Positions 52,845-61,447 of a stretch of DNA of 64,000 nucleotides are shown piece by piece. The notes under the pieces are model-generated. The model searched no databases. It saw nothing but the letters and a program-made list of their open reading frames with translations, and was not told where the DNA came from. This stretch comes from Singulisphaera sp. GP187 (GTDB lineage Bacteria; Planctomycetota; Planctomycetia; Isosphaerales; Isosphaeraceae): positions 834,727 to 898,726 of the forward strand of contig NZ_FSRB01000002.1 in the NCBI RefSeq assembly GCF_900129635.1, written 5' to 3'. A program made the position numbers and the translations under genes. The first letter of the stretch is position 1, and every line of letters starts with the position of its first letter.

Positions 52845-53938
52845 GTCGGGGACTGACGACGACACGTCTCGGGCTGAGCGGAAACGACGACCTCGGACTT
52901 TTTGCTATGACGAGCTTGATGGCACCACGGTGCTCTGACACGGGAATTCCCCCCTTCGTGCCCCATCCCTGGGTGCGTGGCGGGCACACCCAGACGATTG
53001 TGGGTCGCTATCTTCCCGGACCGCGGATCAAGTTCCCGTCGACGTCTCACGTGATCGACGTCGACCAGGGGGATCGGCTTTGCATCCTCGATTCCGCGCC
53101 GGAGGGGTGGGTGTCGGGGGACCCGGGGGTGGTCCTGATCCACGGACTCGGCGGCTGCGCTCGAGCGCCCTATGTGGTGCGCGTGGCCGCTCGCCTGTTG
53201 CGGTTGGGGATCCGGGTGGTTCGGATGAACCTCCGCGGCGCGGGTGCCGGGTTCGGATTGGCCCGGGGCATTTACCATGCGGGCCGCACCGAGGACGTGC
53301 GGCGGGTGGTCGACTGGCTCGGCTCCACGGCTCCCGGTTCGCCGCTTGCCGTGGCTGGGTTCTCCCTGGGGGCCAACCTGGCGTTGAAACTGGCGGCGGA
53401 AGCCGTCGACAGGCCGGTGGAGGGACTCGACTCGGTCCTGGCGGCCAATCCGCCGATCGACCTGGCGGCCTGTTGCCGACACATCCAGCGTCCGGAGAAT
53501 CGGATTTACGACCGCAATTTCGTACGCCTACTCCGTGCCGAAGTGGCCCGGTTGCAGGCCCGCTTTCCCGACCTGGAACCGATCGACCTGACGCCTGCAA
53601 AGACCCTCCTCGACTTCGACGACCTCTACACTGCGCCCCGGAACGGTTTCCGAGACGCCGTTGATTATTACGCTCAGAGCAGTTCCGGGCCGCTGATCCC
53701 CCGGATCCAGATTCCCGGCTTGGTGATTCATGCCGAGGATGACCCCTTTATCCCTCCTGACCCATTTCGCTATATTAAATTTCCTCCCGGTTTGGCATTG
53801 GAATTGAATAGCAGTGGTGGGCACCTTGGCTATTTCAGCCGGACGCGCTGGGGTGGAAATCGCCGTTGGCTTGATGCACGCGTTGCGGCCTGGTTCGCAA
53901 CGCGTTGGGGACGCGTCAACCCGCCTGTTGGATCTTGA
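52841..53938 (+). CDS. YheT-like alpha/beta hydrolase (COG0429)
   Basis: 365 residues from GTG 52841, which overlaps the upstream stop by four bases; ATG 52907 is an alternative and gives a more usual N-terminus. Motifs include PPFVPHPWVRGGHTQTIVG (family opening), VLIHGLGG, the nucleophile elbow AGFSLGANLALK, the acid in AEDDPFIPP and the His in SGGHLGYF. It is an esterase-like hydrolase of unknown natural substrate. Confidence 0.88.
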   Translation: MSRGLTTTRLGLSGNDDLGLFAMTSLMAPRCSDTGIPPFVPHPWVRGGHTQTIVGRYLPGPRIKFPSTSHVIDVDQGDRLCILDSAPEGWVSGDPGVVLIHGLGGCARAPYVVRVAARLLRLGIRVVRMNLRGAGAGFGLARGIYHAGRTEDVRRVVDWLGSTAPGSPLAVAGFSLGANLALKLAAEAVDRPVEGLDSVLAANPPIDLAACCRHIQRPENRIYDRNFVRLLRAEVARLQARFPDLEPIDLTPAKTLLDFDDLYTAPRNGFRDAVDYYAQSSSGPLIPRIQIPGLVIHAEDDPFIPPDPFRYIKFPPGLALELNSSGGHLGYFSRTRWGGNRRWLDARVAAWFATRWGRVNPPVGS

Positions 53939-53999
53939 GTCGACCTCTCGGACTGAGCCGACATCCCGCTTCGATAAGACTACGGAGGAGTGAACGACC

Positions 54000-54335
54000 A
54001 TGCCTGACCGGCTTTTTAATAAGTATCGAGCGGCGATCGAAGTGCTTCAGAGCGGTCGCGACGTTTTGGTCGAGGGCCTCGCCAACGACATCCTCGATCA
54101 AGGGGAAGACTTGATTGAAGGGGGATTCCTCTTCAACGAATTCCTGGAAACCCAGGGAACTCGACTCCATTTTCTCGGCTTGCTGGTGAGTCAACTCGAG
54201 CAGTCGGCCGAGGCGCTCGAAGAGGCGAGTGTCCCGCCGCCCCCTCCCAAACCTCCGGCCAAGCGTCGACCACGTGCGAAAGCGAAAAAGCTCGAGCAGC
54301 AGGCCACCAAAAAAGAGTCGACGGACGAGCACTAA
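54000..54335 (+). CDS. Small helical protein with Lys/Pro-rich tail, unknown
   Basis: 111 residues with GGAGG well placed upstream of ATG 54000. The first 70 residues look like paired helices (AAIEVLQSGRDVLVEGLAND, FLFNEFLETQGTRLHFLGLL); the tail is PPPPPKPPAKRRPRAKAKK. It could be a coiled or nucleic-acid-associated protein; no family recognised. It follows the hydrolase by 61 bases and may be in the same transcript. Confidence 0.6.
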   Translation: MPDRLFNKYRAAIEVLQSGRDVLVEGLANDILDQGEDLIEGGFLFNEFLETQGTRLHFLGLLVSQLEQSAEALEEASVPPPPPKPPAKRRPRAKAKKLEQQATKKESTDEH

Positions 54336-54378
54336 ATCAAAGCCAGGGTGGGACCCGACCCGGGCCCGAGAGTGGAGA

Positions 54379-54999
54379 TCAGGCGTCCCGGTGCCGGGCG
54401 GAGCGATGGACTTCGCCCCGGACAAACGCGGAAAGTTGCTCGGGATGGCCGAGGTTGAGCTCGCAAGGGATCCACTCCCCGGTGGATTCATCCAGGAGCG
54501 CGGCGCGGACCGAGCCTTTCGGGTGGGTGGACGGGTGACACCAGATGAGTCGATCGTCCTCGTTGGTGAACCCTTGGCCGTCCCACTGGCCAACCCCCCC
54601 CACGGCGGTCCGTAACGCGGTTCGAATCGCCAGGATTGCCTCGATCGCCGCGGGAGAATGGCTCATCGGCTCGGGATAGACCCGGATGGCATAGATCGCG
54701 CGGACGGTTTCCAGATAGTCGCTGAGCCAGCGGACGGCCGCGGGCGGGCCGCCCGAGTCGAGGCTGTCGATGTATTCGGCAACCTCTTCGGCTCCCAAGG
54801 TGTTGGGGGCGACTGGGTTGCATTCGATGGTGGCCCAGACGTTTTGCGAGTCGTTCGGGTCGGGACCGATCGCCAGATAGTTGCCGAGCGTGCCCGGATG
54901 ATCCACGGACCAGACCGCGCCGATGTTGGCGGCTCGCTGAAGAGTGGCCAGAGGAATTTCCCGGTCGCTGGCGGTCAACAGGCGAAGATAGTCACCCAT
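54379..54999 (-). CDS. Unknown conserved-looking protein overlapping the MFS gene
   Basis: 206 residues from ATG 54999 (GGAG eight bases upstream). The start overlaps the end of the MFS gene by eight bases, so the two are cotranscribed. Visible text includes IGAVWSVDHPGTLGNYLAIG, VWATIECNPVAPNTLGAEEV and LIWCHPSTHPKGSVRAALLD. No signal peptide or membrane segment, and no family recognised. Confidence 0.65.
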   Translation of the reverse strand: MGDYLRLLTASDREIPLATLQRAANIGAVWSVDHPGTLGNYLAIGPDPNDSQNVWATIECNPVAPNTLGAEEVAEYIDSLDSGGPPAAVRWLSDYLETVRAIYAIRVYPEPMSHSPAAIEAILAIRTALRTAVGGVGQWDGQGFTNEDDRLIWCHPSTHPKGSVRAALLDESTGEWIPCELNLGHPEQLSAFVRGEVHRSARHRDA

Positions 55000-56296
55000 C
55001 GGCCGACTCCGTGACGAGGTTGCCCGTGAGTGCGACTGAACCCCGCACACCATCGGTTCCCAACGGACGCGCCTCGTCGCCGACGTCGATTCGTGGGGTG
55101 GTTGCGGAGTCCGGCCGGAAACTCGCACAAAAATAGACTAGCAGTGCCCCATCTATCACGCAAGGGATTAAGAATACCAAAGCGGAATCCCTGGAGAACC
55201 ATGTTGATATTTCGCCCGCAAGCACGCTTCCCAAGAGCGAACCAATCCCCGCGGTAAGGACCGTTAAAAGGGCTTGCGCACCGGCGCGTCGCTCGGCGGG
55301 AGCGCGGCTGTCCATGAACACCTGCCCGCCGATCGTGAAGCAAGCGACGCCGATCCCTTGGAGTGGGATCCCGGCCAGGATGACCCAGAGGGGCGGGTCG
55401 ACCACCAGGCTCAAGAATCGAACGGCCAGAGCGGCGATGCCGATCGCCAAGGTCCCTTGAAACTGGAACCGCCGAAACATCCCAGGGAGGACCGCCAAGG
55501 CGGCGATTTCGGGAACCTGGCCGAGGGTCATGGCCGTGGAGATCCAGGCGCGGGGCAACCCGCGCGACTCCAGGTGGGTGGGCAACACTTGATAGATGAA
55601 CGGCGTGGTCAGGCAGACGCAAAAGGCGGTCCGCAAGTACACCTCGATCTCGCGACGACGGAGCATCGCGACCGCCGCGCGAAGGCCTGAAGTGGTCCGG
55701 GCGCCGACCGCCAGCGGGGGCGTATGCGGCAACGTCAGACTATAGACCGCGAGGACGAGGGAAAGGCCGGCCGCGACCCAGAACGCCTCATAGGCCCCTT
55801 GCCCGGCGCTCGACGAACCCACGCTCGACATCAGCACCGAGACGAACCAGCCGGCAACCATCCAGCCGATCGTGCCCCAGAGCCGCACCCCGGCAAATTC
55901 GTTTTGCGGTTTGGCCAGGTTGCGAAACGCGAGCGTCGCGCCGATCACGGTCGTTGGCGCCATCACCAGCCAGTAAGCGAGGAACCAGGCGAACAAGGGC
56001 CAGGGCGTGACCGAGACCCCCACGGCCAGGGCGGCCAGGATCGCCGCCCCCATCAGGTAAGCGAGGGCCAGGAACCGTTGGGCCGGCATCAGCCGGTCGA
56101 CCAACTGGCCCGCGCCCAGGGGCATGGCGAACGACCCGAGAGCCAAGGTCGCGAAGATCCAACCGCGGCCCCGGCCATCGATCCCAAGGTCCCGCAGGTG
56201 GACCGCCAGGAGCGGCCAGAACGCCCCTTGGATCGCGTAGATCAAGGCCATCATCCCGGCGAGCCGCCACCGCGTTCGTGCGTCGATCCCTCCCAC
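54992..56296 (-). CDS. MFS transporter, nucleoside/sugar permease-like
   Basis: 434 residues from GTG 56296, preferred because AAAGGAG lies ten bases upstream; GTG 56329 is an alternative. Twelve hydrophobic segments are visible, with GVRLWGTIGWMVAGWFVS (about residue 137), a motif of the NupG/LacY-like branch, and a cytoplasmic loop near 205-220. The substrate is unknown. It is cotranscribed with the downstream unknown gene. Confidence 0.82.
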   Translation of the reverse strand: MGGIDARTRWRLAGMMALIYAIQGAFWPLLAVHLRDLGIDGRGRGWIFATLALGSFAMPLGAGQLVDRLMPAQRFLALAYLMGAAILAALAVGVSVTPWPLFAWFLAYWLVMAPTTVIGATLAFRNLAKPQNEFAGVRLWGTIGWMVAGWFVSVLMSSVGSSSAGQGAYEAFWVAAGLSLVLAVYSLTLPHTPPLAVGARTTSGLRAAVAMLRRREIEVYLRTAFCVCLTTPFIYQVLPTHLESRGLPRAWISTAMTLGQVPEIAALAVLPGMFRRFQFQGTLAIGIAALAVRFLSLVVDPPLWVILAGIPLQGIGVACFTIGGQVFMDSRAPAERRAGAQALLTVLTAGIGSLLGSVLAGEISTWFSRDSALVFLIPCVIDGALLVYFCASFRPDSATTPRIDVGDEARPLGTDGVRGSVALTGNLVTESADG

Positions 56297-56436
56297 CGTC
56301 GGGTTCTCCTTTGAGTCGTTGCGGACCACCCGGGATGATGATCAAAAAGTTCTTGAAATTCGTATGCGCCGACATCGTGCATTGTGGATTCAAAAAGAGT
56401 TCAGTGCGGCCTGGCCGATCCGACCCGACCCGACGA

Positions 56437-59400
56437 TCAGGGTTCGAGGCCCCGTTGGCGTCTGCGTTCGGCCTTGCGCTCGAGCCGGTTGGCCCGCCGT
56501 TCCTGAAAGGTGGGGGGTGGGGGGGCGTTGGGATCGCGGGGCTTCTGAAGCTGCTTGAACATCTCGGCCGCGCCCCGAATCATCCCGTTGCCGAGGATCG
56601 ATTGGCCGAGGTTCTTGAGGGAGAGGTTCATCGCCTCGCGGTCGATCTCCGGGTTCTTGAGTGTGCCCCGGATCGGCACGCTGATCCGCTGGTTCTCCAC
56701 CATGGCGCTGAGGACGGGGGCATTGCCCACCATCGCGGCCGTGATCGGCAGGCTTGCGGTCAACTCGAGGTTGCGGTCGAAGTCGACCCAGCCTTCAAGC
56801 TCGACTCGGGTGAGCTGGCCCAGCGGCAAGGCCATGCCCTTCTGATAGACCCGGCGATCGGCGATCGTCAGCGCGACCGGTTCATCCAGCTTGATGGTGG
56901 GTCGATCAGTCCGCCCGAGTAGGTTCAAGAGCTGCTCTGCGAACGGGCCGGGGAGGAACTCGACGGCTTCGAAGACGACTTGCCCCTCCACCTTGGCCTC
57001 ACGCTTCACCGGGCCGCCGAGTGGGAACTCCGCTTCCTCGATGTCGACGGAAACTCGCCCGTGAGCACGCGTCGCTCGGTCGAGCACCGGGGCCACGTAC
57101 GAGAGGAACCGTCGCGAGACTTCATCATTGATCTCTGCGTTCGCGATCGACGAGTTTTCGTCGAGCGTGAGCGTCGACCCATGCTCGCGATCGAGGGTGA
57201 GCACGGGCTCGAGGTGGATCCGACCGCCGTTCAACGAGGTGTCGATCACGTCGATCTCGAGCCTGCCCTCACGGGTTCGCGCCACGATCGGCAGCGGGCC
57301 GACGCGGAGCCCGTAGATATTGGCATCGGCAAACTCGAATCCGAACTCGAGGTCGAGCGACTTGAGGACGTCGGGCAGCGACGCGCCCGCCACTGGACCC
57401 TTGATCCGCCACGCCCGCGGCTTGCCCGAAACGCGGGCTCCGGGCTCGACGCGTTCGGCAAGCAGGGTGTTGATCGCATCCCAACGCGGGGTCAACGAAC
57501 CATGGAGGTCGGCGTTGCGCTTGCCCTTGGGGTCGGTCAGGCGACCGGACCCCTCCAGGGTTGCGTAGCGGCTCGCCAGGACGAGTTCGGCCACCTGAAA
57601 TTCGTTCGTATCGGTTGGGCGAAGCACGTTGAGCGAGAAGGTGATCGGCCCCTCGTCACGAACGACTTCGTTGGCCGGGCCGGAGGTCATGAGCGGATGG
57701 AGGTCGACCTTGCCCACGAACCGAACGCCGTCGTCGGTCGATTCGGCCGTCGCACGCGCCGACCAGGGGCCGGTCAGGCCCCCGTTTGAGGCTCCATCAC
57801 CGGGCGCGATGAGTTGCCGGACGGCCCCGAGGTCACCGGCAAACCCCGCCGAACCGCGAAGGGCTCCGGTCCCGCCGAGACCCGAGACCCGGATCCCTTC
57901 GGGAGCCAACGCGAAGGCTGACGGTCCCGGCGCTGCGGTCGTGGGAGTCAAGACGAACTCCCCCGCGCTCCGGTCATAACGTCCCTTCGCGTCGACCCGG
58001 ATCGGCTCGTCTCCTGGTTTCGCGTTTTCGGCAAGGGCCGTGAGCGAGACCGCGAGGCGGTCGATCACGACGCCGGTCGAGCTCCACTGGGCCTCAAGGT
58101 GTCCCTCGGCGCGGCGCGGGGGATCGACCCAGACGATGGGAGCCTTGGCATCCAGGGTCACGGAATTCGCATTCGGCCCCGACTTGGTGGTGAGCTTGAC
58201 CGTGGTGTCATCGCTCGCGAGATCGAACCGAACCGAGTGCAAAGCCGCGGGCAGACCCGAGGCGGCCGCCGTTCCGTCGAGCGCGAGATCGAGATGCAGG
58301 AGCTCGCGCCGGAGCGGACCCGCCGCGAGGCCGTCGACCTGCAAGCCGCGGAGGTCGGAGGTCAACCTCCCTTGGAAGCGGGTCCCGTCGCGGTGATAGC
58401 GTCCCGAGAGTTCGCCCGCGCCGGCCAACGCGATGGCGCCGAAGTCGACCAGGTCGCGAAGCTGTCGCTGGAGGCCGCCGAGGTCGATGGTCCCCGACCA
58501 GTCGATTCCGCGGTCGACATCCCCCTGCCCCGTCACGTTCAAGAAGGCGGTACGCACGGCCACCCGCTCGAGCGCGATCCCCTGCCCTTGATCGCGCCTC
58601 GCCAGTCGGCCGGTGAGCGTGGCTGGCTCACGGAGAGTGAAACGACGTCCGTGATCCTGCGCCTCCAGGTCGCTGATTTTCGCCTCGAGATCCCAGCCCT
58701 GTCCCTGCTGTTTGGGATCGTCCCGCGACTCGATGCGGACCTTGGCCGAGCCGCGGTCGAGCGCGATCCCGTCGCGCAGCCGGAGCGCATGGGGCAACTG
58801 GCGCGCGACTGCGGCGAGGTCGAGCGTCCCCTCGACTTTCGCCACAGCATTGGCCGAGGCCGGCCGCTGACCACTGGCCTTGATCGAGCCGAGCGGCGAG
58901 GTCAGGTCGAGGCGGTGGACGACCCACGTTCCCGCGGTTTCGGTCAGGTTCCAGGACCCGGTGACGCGGTCGAGCCGGAGGTGGTCGCCGGCCAGACGCG
59001 AACCGGTCGCGTCGACGTCGAGCAGGCCAAGATCTCCCGAGACCGCCCAGTTCCCTGCCTCACGCCCGAGCGAGAACTGGCCGTCCAGGTGCCCCGCCGA
59101 TTCCAGGCCGGGCACGCTCACGGCCCAGGGCCAGCGTTGCGCCTTGACCTCCACGACCAGCGTGTTCGCCGGCTTCCAGCGCTCGAACCGGCCCCCGATT
59201 TGGAGCTTTGCCGAATTCCGAGTCGCGGGGTTTTCCAACTGCAAGTTCCAGGCGATCGGCCGAGGGGCGGCGGGGACGTCCAGGGTCAGGTCCGCACGCT
59301 CCGCCGTCACGGGGACTGGCTGCCCTGCGGTTCGGAACCTGAGTCGGGCGCGTTGCATCCGGATGTGCAAATCGGTGCCTGGGTTTTTGCCGAGAACCGG

Positions 59401-59802
59401 CTTGATCGCCTCGTAAAGGTCGATCGAACCGTCGGCGTGCCGCTCCACGTCGAGGCTCGCGCTCTTGAGGTCGAACGTCCCGAGCCGAGGGCGCTCAAAG
59501 AGAATCTGCCGGAGGTTCCGGTCCCAGACGGCGTTGGGCGAGGCGATGACCTGGTCATGCTGGGCGTCGCGGAGCACGAAGTTAGTGAGCCGGGTCGGGC
59601 CGAACCACGAGAATCGGATCGTGGCGAAATCGATCCCGGCGGGCGCGAGTGCTCGGTTCGCCTGCGCGAGCAACCACCGCCGCGCGGGCCTCGTTCCCAA
59701 CCCCCAAGGGATTGCGGCGATCGCGCACACAATGAGGATCAGCACTCCGGCCAACACCTTCCAGCGGCGCCGAGTCATCCGACCTAGGTTTGAAGTTGCC
59801 AT
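56437..59802 (-). CDS. AsmA-like giant envelope protein
   Basis: 1121 residues from ATG 59802; ATG 59778 is also possible. One N-terminal membrane anchor (VLAGVLILIVCAIAAIPWGL) is followed by a very long beta-rich region with repeated short motifs such as LDLAAVARQL, GTIDLGGLQ and GRIHLEPVL, resembling the AsmA/TamB/DUF3971 class of bridge proteins that move lipids across the envelope. The C-terminus (about 1080-1121) is charged (RRANRLERKAERRRQRG). The function in planctomycetes is inferred. It stands alone on the minus strand; no ribosome site is convincing. Confidence 0.7.
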   Translation of the reverse strand: MATSNLGRMTRRRWKVLAGVLILIVCAIAAIPWGLGTRPARRWLLAQANRALAPAGIDFATIRFSWFGPTRLTNFVLRDAQHDQVIASPNAVWDRNLRQILFERPRLGTFDLKSASLDVERHADGSIDLYEAIKPVLGKNPGTDLHIRMQRARLRFRTAGQPVPVTAERADLTLDVPAAPRPIAWNLQLENPATRNSAKLQIGGRFERWKPANTLVVEVKAQRWPWAVSVPGLESAGHLDGQFSLGREAGNWAVSGDLGLLDVDATGSRLAGDHLRLDRVTGSWNLTETAGTWVVHRLDLTSPLGSIKASGQRPASANAVAKVEGTLDLAAVARQLPHALRLRDGIALDRGSAKVRIESRDDPKQQGQGWDLEAKISDLEAQDHGRRFTLREPATLTGRLARRDQGQGIALERVAVRTAFLNVTGQGDVDRGIDWSGTIDLGGLQRQLRDLVDFGAIALAGAGELSGRYHRDGTRFQGRLTSDLRGLQVDGLAAGPLRRELLHLDLALDGTAAASGLPAALHSVRFDLASDDTTVKLTTKSGPNANSVTLDAKAPIVWVDPPRRAEGHLEAQWSSTGVVIDRLAVSLTALAENAKPGDEPIRVDAKGRYDRSAGEFVLTPTTAAPGPSAFALAPEGIRVSGLGGTGALRGSAGFAGDLGAVRQLIAPGDGASNGGLTGPWSARATAESTDDGVRFVGKVDLHPLMTSGPANEVVRDEGPITFSLNVLRPTDTNEFQVAELVLASRYATLEGSGRLTDPKGKRNADLHGSLTPRWDAINTLLAERVEPGARVSGKPRAWRIKGPVAGASLPDVLKSLDLEFGFEFADANIYGLRVGPLPIVARTREGRLEIDVIDTSLNGGRIHLEPVLTLDREHGSTLTLDENSSIANAEINDEVSRRFLSYVAPVLDRATRAHGRVSVDIEEAEFPLGGPVKREAKVEGQVVFEAVEFLPGPFAEQLLNLLGRTDRPTIKLDEPVALTIADRRVYQKGMALPLGQLTRVELEGWVDFDRNLELTASLPITAAMVGNAPVLSAMVENQRISVPIRGTLKNPEIDREAMNLSLKNLGQSILGNGMIRGAAEMFKQLQKPRDPNAPPPPTFQERRANRLERKAERRRQRGLEP

Positions 59803-60175
59803 GGGTCTCGAGATGAACTCCTCTTCCGCACGCCTCAAGGCCGGGCTGATTCTCATTGAGTCCGCGATCGAGTGGCTCGACTTGCGGCTTCTCCATCTTA
59901 TCCGGGTGCAGGGGTTAAGAGACAGGCAGGCTTTGGAGAGACAGTGGGGAATGGGGCGGGACTGATTTCAAGGGGGAAGAAACCGTCAGAAGGAGACAGT
60001 CGCCACGTGACCGGGGGCTTCGTCACGTCGGAAGACAGGGAGCTGATCGCTCCCTGTCTTTGGGCCTTTGCATGGGCGGGCCCGTTTGAGTCACGGTCGA
60101 TCCCATTTTCGAGGGTGTAGAATCGGCCAAGGAGACGAGAGGATCGAGGGGATTTGGTGTGAAGCGTCAATCGGG
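59803..60175. other. Intergenic spacer
   Basis: About 370 bases between two minus-strand genes. Apart from the hairpin at 60032-60060 it holds CGTGAC/GTCACG at about 60006-60027. No gene is seen. Confidence 0.5.
60032..60060 (-). terminator. Perfect 12-base hairpin, probable 3' end of the PEP-CTERM transcript
   Basis: AAGACAGGGAGC-TGATC-GCTCCCTGTCTT. It lies about 115 bases downstream of the PEP-CTERM stop on the minus strand. The T content after the stem is low on both strands, so strength is uncertain. Confidence 0.5.
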
Positions 60176-60877
60176 TCAGGCGGTCCTCGCCTTGCGACGA
60201 CGCATCCAGGCGAATCCCAGGCCCATCGGGAGGGCGGTGGAGACCAAGACGAGGGTTGAGGGCTCGGGGACGGGTTGAATCGATTCAAAGGCGAAATTGT
60301 CAATCATCAGGCCCATGGACGGGTCGACGAATTTGACGCTGCTGAACGCGGTGTCGGATACGACCCCAAAGAAGGTCAGGGATTTTGACGAGAAAGCCAG
60401 ATCACTCTCAATCGTTGTCGGGATGGTTTCCCCTGTCGAGAGGATGACTTGGATGTCTCCCGGCTGAGCGGTCATCCCCCAATTGAACAGGCTGCCCAAG
60501 TCTGCGCCGAATGCATAGGTGTTGGGGTTTGTGAATGTCGCTGTAACCGTTGTGGAGCCGTTGTCATTCAAGTTGAGGTATTGTGTCGTGCCTGATGTGT
60601 CGTAGTAGCTGGATTTCAATAAGAATAGACTGCCACTGCCGTGCGGATCTGTAAATGTCACGCCGCCGAAGTCGGACCCGGTCGTTGCCCCGTAGTAGTG
60701 GAATTCGTCAGTTCCGAGCGACGTTTCAAAGTCGATCATTGTTTGGCCCGAAACGGCGGCATCAAAATCGGCGCGGTTGTTATAGACGACGAGTCCCGCC
60801 CTCGCCTGTTCCGCCACCCCGACCATGAAGCCCAGAACCGCGACCACAAGCCCGATCCGCCTCGTTGTCTTCATCAT
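60176..60877 (-). CDS. PEP-CTERM sorting-signal protein
   Basis: 233 residues from ATG 60877, with AGGAG seven bases upstream. A Sec signal peptide (RIGLVVAVLGFMVGVAEQARA) is followed by a beta-rich domain (about 30-205) with YNNRADFDAAVSGQTMIDFE, a common opening of PEP-CTERM proteins. The sorting signal is VPEPSTLVLVSTALPMGLGF, then MRRRK at the C-terminus. Exosortase (not in this window) would process it for surface display (family knowledge). Confidence 0.88.
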   Translation of the reverse strand: MMKTTRRIGLVVAVLGFMVGVAEQARAGLVVYNNRADFDAAVSGQTMIDFETSLGTDEFHYYGATTGSDFGGVTFTDPHGSGSLFLLKSSYYDTSGTTQYLNLNDNGSTTVTATFTNPNTYAFGADLGSLFNWGMTAQPGDIQVILSTGETIPTTIESDLAFSSKSLTFFGVVSDTAFSSVKFVDPSMGLMIDNFAFESIQPVPEPSTLVLVSTALPMGLGFAWMRRRKARTA

Positions 60878-61447
60878 CGAATGACTCCTGTGCGGCGAGA
60901 CTTCGCCGATGCCTGCTAGCATGGATTCAACATGAATCCGGGGGCAGCTTCGCCCGGACTGAGAGCAGGATCATCCATGAATCATGCCGGTCAGGCAAGG
61001 GCGTCTTTTGTTGTTGGTTGAGGATGCCACCCCAACAGTGCGCGATCAAACTGACATGCCATTGCACCGAGCATTTTATAGCCTTGACGACCGATTTGTG
61101 TCAGCGTTGCAGTTAAGGATAGCCGGAATCTGTGTTTGATTAAGACAGGCATGCGAGCGTGCTTTCCGTCTCTGTGAGTGTGGCCCTACTCCCCGAGGTT
61201 GGCTCGCGCCGGAAAGTGGTGGGGCGGGAAGGGGGAGGAGTCGAAGCGGTGGTGGATCATCGACCATCGACTCCTGACTACTTTCTCTTGCCCCGAACGA
61301 CGTCGCGAGCGAGGACCGCACGCGCCGGCTGAGAGGGATGCTCAACCGTCTCGATCCCATTGCCGATCCCACGGCGGCATGCGAAACTCGCGGGGCATGA
61401 GCCGAAGACACTTGTCATTGGAACGCTCACCGATGAGGAGGCCTGGA
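60878..61447. other. Divergent intergenic region
   Basis: 570 bases between divergent genes, where the promoters of both probably lie. The upstream part of the long plus-strand frame (61178-61447) has no coding character. No structured element stands out. Confidence 0.45.
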